Source: Neofusicoccum parvum (lineage: Eukaryota; Ascomycota; Dothideomycetes; Botryosphaeriales; Botryosphaeriaceae). From it: a DNA stretch of 64,000 bases. The translations under genes were made by a program, and so were the position numbers. Positions 42,502 to 53,561 of the stretch are shown here, in pieces (positions within the stretch are counted from its first letter, which is position 1; every line of letters starts with the position of its first letter). Below the pieces are notes generated by a model. The model saw only the letters and a program-made list of their open reading frames with translations, had not been told where the DNA came from and searched no databases. The DNA is taken from the NCBI GenBank assembly GCA_020912385.1, contig CP087206.1, positions 1,054,001 through 1,118,000 of the forward strand. The letters are read 5' to 3'.

Positions 42502-43927
42502 TCACCTACACTCCCAGCTCAGAACATCCCTCGCCCCCACACCAAGCATCGTATACGCCTCTCCGCCGAACCCCGCCACACTCAACGCCATCCACGCCTC
42601 CCCTCCACTTACCTCTCCGCTTGCAACGCCCTTCCTCGCCGCCATCCACAGCCGCAGTAAGAACATCGGCGGCACGAGACCGCGCCACCGCAGCCGCGCC
42701 ACCGTCCTTACAGATGGCTCGTCCGCATCGCCGTCCGCGCGGTATGGCATTGGCACGGTGTAGCGGCTGAGGAAGCTGTCCATGTCGTCGGCGGCGTCGA
42801 TGCGCGGTGAGCCCAGGCTGACGAGCCCGAACCACTCGAGCACCTCAGCGCCATACTCCGGATCGCAGAGATCAGGGAGCGAGGTCAGGGCTGGGAGCTT
42901 CACGCGGGACAGCCGGGCGAGGTCTGGCCTTGCGGCTTGTAATTGGGGGTGGTGGGCGAGGATAGGGCCTTTGGGGCTGGTGTTAGTGGGCGCTTCTCCT
43001 GGATTTAAGAGGGGTCCGCGGCTATCCTGAGAGGTGGGTGTGGGCTCACCTGAAGGGGGTTTGTCGGAGCTTTGAAGGTCGTGGAAAAGCCATGTGACAG
43101 ATTGGTTGAGGACATTTTTGAAGGCCCAGACGATGCGCTCGAAACCTTTCTTACCGTGCAGCATGGACGGTTTACGGAGTTCCATCTCGACAGCTACTAA
43201 TGCGTCAGAATAAATTTAGGCAGCGTTCGTAGGAATGATCATTAAATACCATATCTCTCTTTCGTGTGCTTCCGGCCGCTGTGTGGTATTGGTTTGCCCT
43301 CGAGTCCGCATGTTTCATAAGTCGCACGGTCGAGCTCCAGCCTCAATACGCCTGTTTCGAAGTCAAAATACAGTCCAGGAGAAATGGCGGACTGTGGGAA
43401 AGAAAGAGCCAAATTGACTTCCAATCCTCAGATGAGCAAAATACCTTCGAGGAGTGAAAACGTGTTGTCGATACCACGGCGACCTTCGGAAAGCATCAAG
43501 ACATTTCCTGCATGCTATTAACAGGAAATCCCGATTTGCGTGGTTTGAGCAATATGGTCACCAGTCTTGATGTAATGGTTGAAGAAATCGCCGTCGATGA
43601 TCTCGCCAAGAGACATGATGACTCTGGCGTAGTGAAACGTCCCCGCTGCGCCATCGAGCTCTTGCTTTATCAGCTCGTAGATCTCCTCTGGAAGTATGAG
43701 GTCGGCCTGTAGTTGAGTCAGCTGCATGACCCTCGAGGTCACGTGGAGGCAGTGGATGGAGGCAGTGGGTGCGGGCGACGAACCGTGTGAGAGAAAGGCT
43801 GCGCCAGGATTGTCGAGAAAGGTTTTTTCTTGGTCGGCGGCTGCCTTTCGTCTACGTGTTCGCCCAACACGGCGTGGGTGAAGTAGCATTTGGACGTCGG
43901 CGCGTCACTGTTCTCGATACCGAGCAT
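42502..43927 (-). CDS. RPP40: RNase P/MRP subunit Rpp40
   Basis: Exons in transcript order: 43927-43784, 43706-43562, 43507-43445, 43351-43250, 43193-43050, 42968-42502 (354 residues; human RPP40 is of similar length). Features of the Ribonuc_P_40 family: SKCYFTHAVLGE and PPTKKKPFS at the start, FFNHYIKTGNVLMLSEGRRG, then VLRLELDRATYETCGLEGK, the FERIVWAFKNVLNQSVTWLF helix and FGLVSLGSPRI...DMDSFLSRY. The subunit is nuclear/nucleolar and part of the protein-rich eukaryotic RNase P and MRP. Intron 5 (42969-43049, 81 nt, stop-free) is inferred from GTGAGC, a CTAAC branch and AAAG; if retained, 27 Pro-rich residues are added. Confidence 0.85.
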
Positions 43928-44354
43928 GTCTGTGGATCCTGAGGTTGGAGGTGGGAGGATGAGGTGGTAGTTCCAGGCGTACGAAATAGCTCGACCGGCC
44001 CGTGCGGGCTTTCCGGTTCGGGAGAATTGGCTGCGGCTGCGTCTTGTCCCGCGCAACACATTTGCGCCACAGACGTGCGCATATTGTAGCGATTCACGGA
44101 ACAGCCACGAGGGTGCATTCCACAGGAATAGTTCGTTCTTTAGGTATCGTGTCGCCAGAATGGCTCTTACGTCAGTGGGGTACATTTCCCTCAACAACTT
44201 GTCAGAATAACCACACAGCAATCTCCCCGCATCCCAAAACCCATGACACGCCCGTACGCCTACGCTATGCACCATTACCCATCCGCTATGCAACGCCGAA
44301 AGCAATTGAACCCAACCCACACTCCTAGGAACGCACAGAGGCAACCGAATCCGT
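43928..44354. promoter_or_regulatory. Upstream region of RPP40, overlapping UBE2S 3' flank
   Basis: 427 bp between the RPP40 start and the E2 stop codon, both on the minus strand. The frame upstream of the RPP40 ATG is open to 44344 but shows no family similarity, so I treat it as promoter/5' UTR. Confidence 0.45.
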
Positions 44355-45548
44355 TCATAGCCTTTTCAGGCCCCTCCGCGGTCCAAAAGCCCCGCGGTTG
44401 TACCTCTTCAAGCAGTAGCCGGCAGCTTTGAAGCGCCGCGCTTCGTGTCTTTCCCTCCTTGCAGCCTCGGGGGAATACTTCAGCGCACCCGAAGCCTTTC
44501 CCGGTGCCCACCCAAACGACAAGGTGTTTAGGCGGCCGTTAAGTGACCCTTGGGAAGAGGCGCTCGACGATGGGCGCTCAGGACTGAGAGATGAAGGCAT
44601 AGCGCGCTGGGGAGTCTGATAGGAGGGCTGCTGGGTAATATTCGCAGCGGCGTGGCGGGTGACGCGCACGGGCGCATTCGCGGTGCCTGGGGTCTGGATG
44701 CTCGCAAGAGGCGTGCTCGAAAACTGGTCGAGCTGGCTGCTCACTCCAAGATCCTGTTCCGGCACCGCTGCACGCGCACCCGTGCTGTTGATATGCGCCG
44801 GTGTTGAAAAGCTGGGCGCCGGGATCCAGTCATCCGACTCCCTTCTCGACGCATCGACGTTTTCTTCCTGATCCGCGGCCGCAGCCGCTGACGTCTTCTC
44901 AGCAACTAGTTTGGCCTTGCCTTTCGCGTTTGGCTTGACAGCGCTGCCGACAGCATCCTTCTTCTTCCCCTTCCCTTTCGCCTTCTCTTCTTCCCTCTCC
45001 GCATCGTTTTCCGCATCATTTTCCGCACCCTTCTCCTCGCCCCGCGCCCGCGCCTCCTCAACGCTTTGCCGCAGTTCCCGTGGCACCTGTGCGTGGATCC
45101 CCGTCATCAGCCGCGCCCTGCGACAGAAAGCATCCCAATCCTCCTGCAGCAGCGCGCCGGCCTCCGCGTTCAACGCGCTCGCCGGGTTGGGCTGGATCAG
45201 CAGGCACGAGATGGTGACTAGAACATCGCGCAGCGTGAGCGAGGCCTGCCAGTCGCGCTTGAGCGTGTCAACGCAGACGGCGCCGGTCGCCTCCTCGACG
45301 TTGGGGTGCCATATCCGCGTGCGGAAGTGCGCGGTGGGTGGCGCGGCGGGGTAGGTGGTCGGGATTTCTAGGTGGAGTTTGTAGAGGCCGGCGGAGTAAG
45401 GCGTGCCTTCCGGCCCGGCGAGGAGGATGTCGAGTTGGGTCAGGTCGTCCGACGGATCGGTGTGCGGGGCGAAGAAGTAGTTTGGCGGCAGGTCGGCATG
45501 GAGGGTGGCGTGGTCGCCGGCGAGGCGGCGCAGTGAGCGCGAATTCAT
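44355..45548 (-). CDS. Ubiquitin-conjugating enzyme E2, UBE2S-like
   Basis: Single exon, 397 residues. The UBC core (about 1-150) contains LAGPEGTPYSAGLYKLHLEI, the HPN motif (RIWHPNVEE), active-site Cys in GAVCVDTLKRDW and LLIQPNPASALNAEAGALL. The VDTLKRDW and SALNAEAG blocks match metazoan UBE2S (VNVLKRDW, SALNEEAG). After the core comes about 240 residues of low-complexity, Lys/Glu- and Ser/Pro-rich sequence. The protein ends GPRRGLKRL, resembling the C-terminal Leu-Arg tail (LRRL) with which UBE2S binds the APC/C. UBE2S elongates Lys11-linked chains on APC/C substrates; the same role here is an inference. Confidence 0.88.
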   Translation of the reverse strand: MNSRSLRRLAGDHATLHADLPPNYFFAPHTDPSDDLTQLDILLAGPEGTPYSAGLYKLHLEIPTTYPAAPPTAHFRTRIWHPNVEEATGAVCVDTLKRDWQASLTLRDVLVTISCLLIQPNPASALNAEAGALLQEDWDAFCRRARLMTGIHAQVPRELRQSVEEARARGEEKGAENDAENDAEREEEKAKGKGKKKDAVGSAVKPNAKGKAKLVAEKTSAAAAADQEENVDASRRESDDWIPAPSFSTPAHINSTGARAAVPEQDLGVSSQLDQFSSTPLASIQTPGTANAPVRVTRHAAANITQQPSYQTPQRAMPSSLSPERPSSSASSQGSLNGRLNTLSFGWAPGKASGALKYSPEAARRERHEARRFKAAGYCLKRYNRGAFGPRRGLKRL

Positions 45549-46230
45549 CTCGGAGAAGCAGGCGGGACAGTAGGAGATGCGACAGGGAAAGAGAGCGACA
45601 CAGGACAACCAGGCGTGAGAACGTTGCGATGGTGGGGGAATGGGGTGGTGGAGTTGGTTTGTGTTGTTTACTGGGCTCGTTCTTGCGGCGCGACAACCGC
45701 AGTTGAGCCGTGTTATTGGAGGCGCGCGGGTGACGCGGGCGCGCTCTTTTCGCGCCACGTCCAATCGTCTGGCAGCTGCAGGGCAACCCACTGGCATCGC
45801 TAGCGGGACACCCCTGTACCCGTCTCTATTTATTCCAAGCTTCCAGATAAGCTTTCGACGACCTGCCCTCCTGCATGAAGGCTCCAACCCTTGGCGCGCT
45901 CACCGAGCTTCTTTCACGAGCATGCATGCAGCCATTCTCTCGTCTTTCTTTGTATCACCCAGGTCAATTTGGAAATAACGCCAATACTATCATAAGACCA
46001 CCCCGATAGGAGCATGGATGCCATCAACGAAAGACCGTTGCGCCGAATAATGCACCCAACCAGTACGACCAGGCTTATGGTGCGAATGGGCCGAAGAAAC
46101 ACCTCCCCAGTGCTAGAACCCAGTTTTAGGACATTTCAAGGAAATTGGTTTGTAGGAGTAACGTCTTGTTAGGACAACGGAAGATTGAGAAGGAAGGAAC
46201 CCGGGAGCATCTAGGATTGCTTTATTTCGC
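45549..46230. other. Intergenic, no gene seen
   Basis: 682 bp between the UBE2S-like start and the Mpv17-family 3' end. Holds the E2 promoter; no other feature recognised. Confidence 0.55.
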
Positions 46231-47161
46231 TTAGGCGTCGTCCGAGGCATTGGTCAGAGAAAGGTACGCCGTCCACGCAATACCGATTGTGGAGACAAAG
46301 GGCTGGGAAAGGGGTTGTTAGCAGTCGGCTTGGCATTTCGGACCCAGAGTGACCTACGATTTGGAACTGGATGGGCATCAGACGGAAGTTGATGATCTGG
46401 ACTGCCGGCCAGACAACGTAGTTGGCCTTTAGTGCCGGAACGTAGACGTCGCGGAACTTGCGCAAAACAGCACGCTTGTCGCCGCCCTCGGCGAGGGTCA
46501 TGAAGGTGAAGAAGCAGCCGAGACCTGCAATGAATACCGTTAGTGCTGAGAATGGTGCGCAAGCGTGACTGCCAAAAACATACCAAATGGGGCGAAGATG
46601 AACTGATCCAGGGCAACGCGCTTCATCGTCGGGCCCCAGGCAGCATCTTTGGTAATGGGGAAAGTCCTGGACAAGAAACCGAACCACTTGTGCTGGACAG
46701 GCGCCATCAGGAAACCATAGGCCATGAACCTCGTCAGTCGCTCGAAGTCGAAGGGAGGCGGCAGGCGCCTGGAGTCCGGAATCAGCTCATCATCCGGGTA
46801 CGGAGTCTTCTTGTCCAGCTCGTGGATCTCGATGGCGAAGAAGTCATCCTTGTTGACGCCTCCCGGCTTCCGTACTGCGCGCTGCCTGATCGCCGTCAAG
46901 GACTGTGCTACTGTATCCGCGATGCCGCCAAGAACCTGAACCGTCTGTCAGTCTCCGCACACCATGATTTATAATGCGATGATGCGCCGTGGATGTGCGT
47001 GGTGTGAATCGAGGGATACGTACGGCGTTCGTTATCATTGTCGTAAGAACTAGTCATACGTCGTTAGCGGGGCATCCCACCTCCAGCCAAAGCTTCAACT
47101 TACCGGGTCGGTTGGCATAGTATTGGTTGAATTTGCGCGAAAGGATAGATACGGCGGCCAT
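46231..47161 (-). CDS. Mpv17/PMP22 (Sym1) family membrane protein
   Basis: Five exons in transcript order: 47161-47104, 47049-47024, 46935-46584, 46524-46358, 46302-46231 (224 residues). The family pattern is clear: YYANRPVLTTMITNAVLGGI, DTVAQ, FDFERLTRFMAYGFLMAPVQ HKWF, MKRVALDQFIFAPFG, then VYVPALKANYVVWPAVQIIN and FRLMPIQFQ. Four membrane helices are expected. Members lie in the inner mitochondrial or peroxisomal membrane; yeast Sym1 forms or regulates a channel under stress. An upstream 22-codon exon (47346-47281) and the segment 47194-47162 would splice in frame onto this ATG, offering a 33-residue Arg-rich extension. Confidence 0.88.
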
Positions 47162-47952
47162 TTGGAAGAGGAAGATTATGCAGTGGAGGAGAGGCTGCGG
47201 CGGGGACAGAGGGTTAGTTTCGGAGGTCTTAGGTGGAAGAAGCGGCGCAAATTCGCTCGGATTCCATGCGGTACACTCACTATGCTGCCATAGATGTAGC
47301 GGCTGTTGAGAGCGCGCAAAAGGCGACGGCGTTGCCCTTCAATCATTGTGAGATGTTGCGGTGGATCACCGGCTTCGCAGTGACGTCGTTGTCGAGGATC
47401 GGTGGTAGGCGCGAGGGCGCTCCTGGCGAGGACAGGCAGGCAGCTGGGCAGCTGAGTGGCGGTAACAACGTAACGGACGCTCCACGTCGCTGCACGCGGA
47501 CGAGGGGTATTTTCGGGATCGCTGCGGCTGCGCAGAGGTGGTGGACTCGGGTCGCTTTGTGTGCAGGAGGAGGATGCGACACGCAAGTCGGCTGGAGGTT
47601 GTTTCGTGAGGCGGAGTCGTCGTCCGTCCCGCGCGCTTCCTTACTCTAGGTCTGATCTAAAATCAGCTGCCCTTTCCGTCATTGCGCCCGCCCAACACGG
47701 CGAATCCTTGCACCCTAGCACCTGTCGAAGTGAACACTGACGTGCGCTCAACTGCAGCTTAAAATTTCTGTTCATCTAGGTATCATTTTTTGGGCGTTGC
47801 TGCCGGCTTCTACCCTCTGCCTGCCTTGGAGTCACGGGATGTCGATGTCTAATTCCGAGACGCGTCCGATGCGCCTGACCCTGGCCCCCACCGCGCTGCT
47901 AAAAGAGTGCCTGTCAAACGGGTGTATCCAGCGAAATGGCAGCACCGATGCC
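47162..47952. other. Intergenic; possible 5' exon of the Mpv17-family gene
   Basis: 791 bp between the Mpv17-family start and the TRS65 stop, same strand. The part next to the Mpv17-family gene may hold its 5' exon (47281-47346) and a GTGAGT..CCGCAG intron (47195-47280). The remainder is featureless. Confidence 0.45.
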
Positions 47953-49786
47953 TCATGCCCTTCTGGGCCTTTTGAAAGAGACGATGATCGGGAGGTCCTG
48001 GATGTCCGTATATTCCTCCGTCTGCATATCTATGAGGCGGAGCGCCTCAACGTTCAGGATTCCGTCCTTGAATGGCTCAAGCTCTATTTGGGTGTTCTTA
48101 CACGCCGAAGGCGCCAGGTTTCTGGAATATCAGTTAGCTTCCACGTTACGTTGGTGCGTATGGCGAGGTTGCATACCCAATGTGAAGCCCTCTTGAAGTA
48201 TGGAGAAGCAGATCCGGCGACTTTCCAATCGAAACGTCTTTGAAAATAACCTGGAACTCCAAACGACGTTCTCTCTCCGAGCGGTTGACAATGAAGACGT
48301 CCCAGACAAAAGGCTCTGCGACGTACACGCGTTCAGGACCAACAATAGTAATCGCAACGTCAATGTTTCCCACTGCTTGCACTTCTTGCTGAGCTGTCTC
48401 CATGTAAGGCAGAGAGTCCGGCCCGGCAGGTTTGGATGGAGATACGGGGCTGATGCTGCTGAGGTTCCTCTGGTGTGCTGATCTTCCAAGAAGATGATCA
48501 GGAACCCTCAGTTTCGACTTGAGCACGTGGGCGATGTCGACGTTCGTTCTCCAATCTATCACAACCTCCGGTTGACACTCTTCCGACAGAAGGACCTTCG
48601 CTCTGATCCTGACATCCAATGCGTGGATATTCATGGGTACCGTGAAATCCTTGGAGACGTTGTTGGGTATCAACTTATAAAGTAGAGCGACCTGGTCCCC
48701 GGATTTGTAGATGTTTTCTGTGTCAGGTCCAAGGAGATGTCCGCAAGGTTCCACGCGGCCGTCTGACAGAGAAAGTTCGACCTCATTCAGAGATACACTA
48801 TAACCAGGCATACCAGTCACCTCAAAATCGAAGGATGCAAATATCGAAAGATCTGAAACTGGTGCATAGCTCTTCGTGTATCGAATTCTCCACGCGAGAG
48901 CTGGGAGCGTACGGAATGTTCGTCGGCTGGCATTCTGCAATGGACGTAATAGATCTCGCTCGACTGATGGCGCCGGCGCGACCTTGGTAATCCGGGAGGC
49001 GGACAGATGCGGCTTGATTCCCCGAAGTGCAGGATCTCTAGCAAAGGCTTCTAGCAAATTGCCAGACAAAGGGGCCAAACTCGGCAAATATTCGTCATCC
49101 AGAATTTCCGACTTGACTTGCTGCACAGGCTTTAAGGAAGCTCCAACAGAGAAGTAGACAACTGGCTTGGGTAATCTTGATCGCGGATGCCCTGCGTTTT
49201 GTCAATGCTGCTCGGACGGATGCTAAGAGTTCTGACTATACCAATGAAGACCTCTACCTTCCAAGCTACATAGCAGTACTCTTGCGACTGGCCATTTTCG
49301 TAGGTCACTCCTTTGGAAGAGAACAAGACGGGCTCCGCAGGGTTCTGAACAGCTGCAGAGTGAAGGAGCTCCTTCAGCGGAGGCGCATGCGGCGCGCCTG
49401 AGTGGGAAAGTGGAGCCGTCGAAGTAGCATACGCTTCGACATTGATGGCGAGTCTACCAAGATATGACTTCAAGGTATTCTCATCGGTAGTTGGCGTGCG
49501 GAGGACCACGTAGACCGGGACAAGTTCATCTAGATTCCTAGGAATGAGTAAGAAGTTTGCTTCAGGACTGCGCCCGGTTCAATATCATACCGAAGAAGAG
49601 AAACTGCCTTTGCGAGATGAAGGGCAGGATGGACGTGCTGGACTCGTTTATGCCGCCGTCCCACGCATTTAGCGACTGCTGGAGATCTGCAGCAGAGGCG
49701 GCGGGCACGACTGTCTCGACCAGAGAAGTCTCGGAGAAATCAGTGCTGGTGGTGCGCGAGTGGCCCGGCGCCCTTGCTGTCGTCAT
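47953..49786 (-). CDS. TRS65: TRAPPII subunit Trs65
   Basis: Four exons in transcript order: 49786-49591, 49529-49242, 49191-48177, 48121-47953 (555 residues). Segments fit the fungal Trs65 family: FFDELVPVYVVLRTPT near the start, VEVFIGHPRSRLPKPVVYFS, then beta-rich domains (WRIRYTK, FASFDFEVTG, VEPCGHLLG, QVALLYKLIP), and near the C-terminus GNIDVAITIVGP, EPFVWDVFIVNRS, IGNLAPSACKNTQIELE and LRLIDMQTEEYTDIQDLPII. Trs65 stabilises TRAPPII, the Rab exchange factor acting at the trans-Golgi. Each of the three introns (50-61 nt) is forced by frame and by continuity of these blocks. Assignment is by overall pattern, with moderate certainty. Divergent from PRP40. Confidence 0.75.
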
Positions 49787-50238
49787 GATGGATTGCTACA
49801 ACAGTGATTCATGTAGAGTGGTGCATTTTGTGCTCCTGTCATGCAAGACGGGTCAGGATCTGAGCTGGCTGCTGGGGGGGAAGAAGCTATTAATGCTGCG
49901 CCAGCCGCGGACCAAAGTGCAAGAACGGGAGCGAGAAGGCGGGGATTAGGCGAGGCGACAGGGTCCTTAGGCCGGCGGACTGGCCTTGGTTCAGTCTGCA
50001 AGCAGCGAGAAGACGGTCGAGTTGCGTCGATGGTAAGGGGACAGCGACGGCGTTGGAGCCCGTGCCAAGCCCCGCCGTGCAGATCGCCGCCCTCACCGCC
50101 CGCGCAAAACTCGCCAGCTGCGCGCGCCTGGAGCTCTTCGCCTCGGCCTGTCTGCCACCATCCTCCACCCTTGGTCGTCCACGCGTCTGTCCGCGCACAG
50201 CTTGCCAGCACCGCGCTCGCCCTCGAACGACTGCCGCG
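49787..50238. promoter_or_regulatory. Shared promoter region TRS65/PRP40
   Basis: 452 bp between opposite start codons; GC-rich on the PRP40 side. No specific site recognised. Confidence 0.5.
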
Positions 50239-52789
50239 ATGAACGGCCTTCCGCCAATGCCAGGCCTCTGGCAGGAGGCGCGCACTGCCGACGGCCGCGT
50301 CTACTACTACAACACCCAGACCAAGGTCACCCAATGGACCAAACCCAACGACCTGCTGACCCCCGCCGAGGTTTGTGCCCCTTCACGCGATGCACTGCTG
50401 CCGAACTGACGCATCGAAGCGCGCTCTCAAAGACTTGCCATGGAAAGAGTACACGGCCGAGGGCGGCAAGAAGTACTGGTACAACACCGAGACTAAGCAG
50501 TCGTCATGGGAGATGCCCGAGGCCTACAGGGCTGCCCTCGCGCAGTCTGCGCCGCCTGCCCGCCCCCCGGCGGCACCGTAAGTCCTACATCCTGTGCCTC
50601 CATTGCGAGTGAGATGCTGATAAACCCCAGTGCGGCGCAGTTCGTAGCGGGAGGAGCCTCCAACTTCGCTTCGCATGGATACAATAGGGACACCCCCGAC
50701 CGCATACCCGCCGAGCGCCAGATCGGTTACTCGCAGCCCGAGAAGCTGGAGAGCCTGCGCTCCGTTCCCTCTATTGACGCAAAGTCTGGCCCTGAGTACT
50801 CCTCCTACGACGATGCCGAAGCTGCCTTCATGAAGCTCCTTAAGCGCTCCGGCGTGCAGCCCGACTGGCCCTGGGAGCAGGCCATGCGTGCCACCATCAG
50901 AGACGATCAATACCGCGCGATCAAAGACCCCAAGGACCGCAAGGCGGCATTCGAGAAATACGTCGTCGAGATGCGCGAACAGGAGAAGGAGCGCGAGAAG
51001 GAGAGGCTCACCAAGCTTCGCAACGACTTCAGCAAGATGCTAAGAAGCCACCCAGAGATCAAATACTACACGCGATGGAAGACCGCCAAGCCCATCATCG
51101 AGGGTGAGACCATCTATCGCTCGGCAAAGAGCGACGAAGAGAGGAAGCATCTCTTTGAGGAGTATATCTGCGAGCTCTACAAGGCACACGTTGAGAACGA
51201 GGCAAAGGATCGCCAGCAAGCTAGTGAAGAGCTTTCGTCGGTCCTCGGTGAGCTTCAGCTGGAACCGTACAGTCGCTGGTCCAGCGCTAAGGATATGATC
51301 CGTGAGCATGAACGCTTTAAGGGTGATGAGAAGTTCGAATTGCTTAGCAAGTTGGATCTCCTGAAGGCTTTTGAAGCCCATATCAAGACTCTTGAGCGTA
51401 GCTTTAACGAGGTTCGCCAGAAGCAGAAGGCATCCCGAGCCAGGCGTGAACGCCAGAACCGCGACAAGTTCATCGCGTTGCTCAAGGAGCTTCGCAGCGA
51501 CGGTAAAATTAGGGCTGGGACGAAATGGAAGGAGATTCACCCTCTCCTCGAGAACGATCCTCGTTACACTGCCATGCTGGGCCAGGCAGGCTCAACCCCA
51601 CTAGACCTCTTTTGGGATGTTGTCGAGGAAGAAGAGCGTGTCTTACGTAGCAAGAGACATGATGTCCTGGACGTATTGGATGTAAGTTCACTCTCGGCAA
51701 GAATATGTGGAATAATCGACTGACAGAGACATAGGATCGACGCTTCGAGATCACACAGAGCACTACCCTGGATGAGTTCATGTCACTGATGCAAGCTGAA
51801 AGGCGTACAGCAAACATTGACCAGCATTCCCTTACTCTCCTCTTCGAGCGTCTCAAGGAAAAGGAGCACCAGCGCTCAGAAGCTAACAAGCATCAAGCCG
51901 AACGCGCTCAGCGTCGGCACATCGACAATCTCCGTTCCCGGATCAAGCGGCTCGAACCACCGGTTACTGTGGAAGACACATGGGAGCAGGTACGTCCTCG
52001 CCTTGAGAAGTTCGAAGAATACCGACTGCTGGAATCGGACGAGGCACGCCGCACTGCTTTCGACAAGCACCTGCGACGTCTGAAGGAGAAGGAAGATGAT
52101 CATGAGCGCGAGCGCGAGCGCGAACGCGACCGCAGCAGGCGTGATCACCGCGACCGCGAGCGCGAACGCGATCGTGACCGTGAACGCGATCGTGAACGCG
52201 ATCGCGACCGAGACTATCGCAACGGCCATGGCCGCCGCCACCGCACCCGCACCCCTGAACCGGATGCCTACGAGGCCGACCGCCGCAAGGCGCAAGCGGA
52301 CCGCGAGCGCCAGTACCGCAAGTCTAGTCTATCTGGCTTGTCGCCGCCTCCGCGCAGCAGGGACTGGCGCGGCGATCGCTATGTCAGCGACAGAAGAGAG
52401 GTCAGTAGCCTGAGCCACTATGATCGCGAACGCAGAGAGCGCGAGGTCGAGCGTGAACGCTCCTACATCAGCCGTGCCGACCCACGCGAGAAGGCCAGTG
52501 AACTCGACTACGGCGACAGCAGGGCGGGAAGCATGAGGCGTAGGAGGGATAGCGAAAGTCCGGAGAACAAGCGGGACACCAAGGTTAGTCTCTTCCTAAT
52601 GAGGATCTCTGCCCTACAACCACACACTGACCCTCCACACAGAGGACTCGTAGGGAAACTCGTGAGCGCACCTTCTCCCCTCGCCGTCACAGATCTAGGA
52701 CTCCCGAGAAGAAGACCCAGGCCGAGCCGCCCAAGGAGGACCCCGGTCTTCGCTCCGGGAGTGAGGAAGGCGAGATTGAGGAGGACTAG
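50239..52789 (+). CDS. PRP40: U1 snRNP splicing factor Prp40 (WW and FF domains)
   Basis: Five exons: 50239-50370, 50420-50577, 50631-51681, 51735-52583, 52643-52789 (778 residues). Two WW domains at the N-terminus: [24 protein letters not shown] and [24 protein letters not shown], with an intron between them. Four or more FF domains follow ([60 protein letters not shown]). The C-terminus is a long Arg-Glu/Arg-Asp tract, then an RS-like end. Prp40 bridges the 5' and 3' splice sites in early spliceosomes. The RE/RD tract is unusual against yeast Prp40 but common in filamentous fungi and animals. Confidence 0.95.
52097..52214 (+). repeat. RE/RD-encoding dipeptide repeat (PRP40)
   Basis: Hexamer-like repeats of CGCGAG/CGCGAC/CGTGAA codon pairs encode an alternating Arg-Glu/Asp tract of about 40 residues within PRP40 exon 4. 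Confidence 0.85.
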
Positions 52790-53561
52790 GCAAGCAGCAC
52801 CACCGAGCAGGGTACCGTCCTGGAAAACCCCATCCTCCCTCAGGATCACCAGCCCAGTTGCAAAGCACTAACAGTATCCATCTCCCAAATCCCCCATGGT
52901 TCACTTTTTGCCCTCACGTCATCACAGCTCGGAAGGAAGAAATCAGATCAGACAAGCTGGTATGTCAAAGCGTCCTCTTTTGGCCGCCGCTTTTTCTATC
53001 GACTGAGATGCAGTTTCCCCCCAACAAAAAAAGTCATCAAAAATTTGCCCCTTCAGTGTACCACATGGCGTTGCCCAGAAAAGGATTCGGGTCTTTTGGA
53101 GTAGATTAGCAGGCTCCCCACGAATGCATATCTACTCTTTCTCTCATGAGCACTGTACAGAAATCTGTGTGGATAAATGTGTGTGAAATGATATCATCGT
53201 GACGATTAAAAAAGAGCAGCGATCACCTAACTTGACCCGTGTGGACCTCATCATCGCAAAGCACTACCCAAACGCTGCCAACAACACGAGAATGGATAGT
53301 CTCGGCGTTGGCAGCGGCGGGAGTGGTGATGACGACGAGGTGCGACTACAGGAGGTAGACCACTGCTGGTGGTGAATGTCGTCCTCGTCGTCGTCTTCGT
53401 CGGACGCGCTTTCCTCCGCCGGGAGCCCGTTTTTACTCCGCTTGCCTATGCTCGATTTCTTTTTGCCGCCGCAGCCGCTACCCATATATGCTCCGCCCAG
53501 AACGCCAGTAACCGAAGGGATGTCATGACGAGGCGGGTAGTCCTTCTTTGGGACACCCTCT
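52790..53561. other. Convergent intergenic region, PRP40/RLI1
   Basis: 772 bp of 3' flanks. A motif-free 111-codon frame on the minus strand (53264-53599) overlaps the last RLI1 exon in another frame; otherwise nothing. Confidence 0.5.

Noticed and set aside
43739..44344. 201-codon minus-strand frame as an extended RPP40 start
   Set aside because: Only the part from 43927 resembles RPP40; the upstream part has no similarity-like features.
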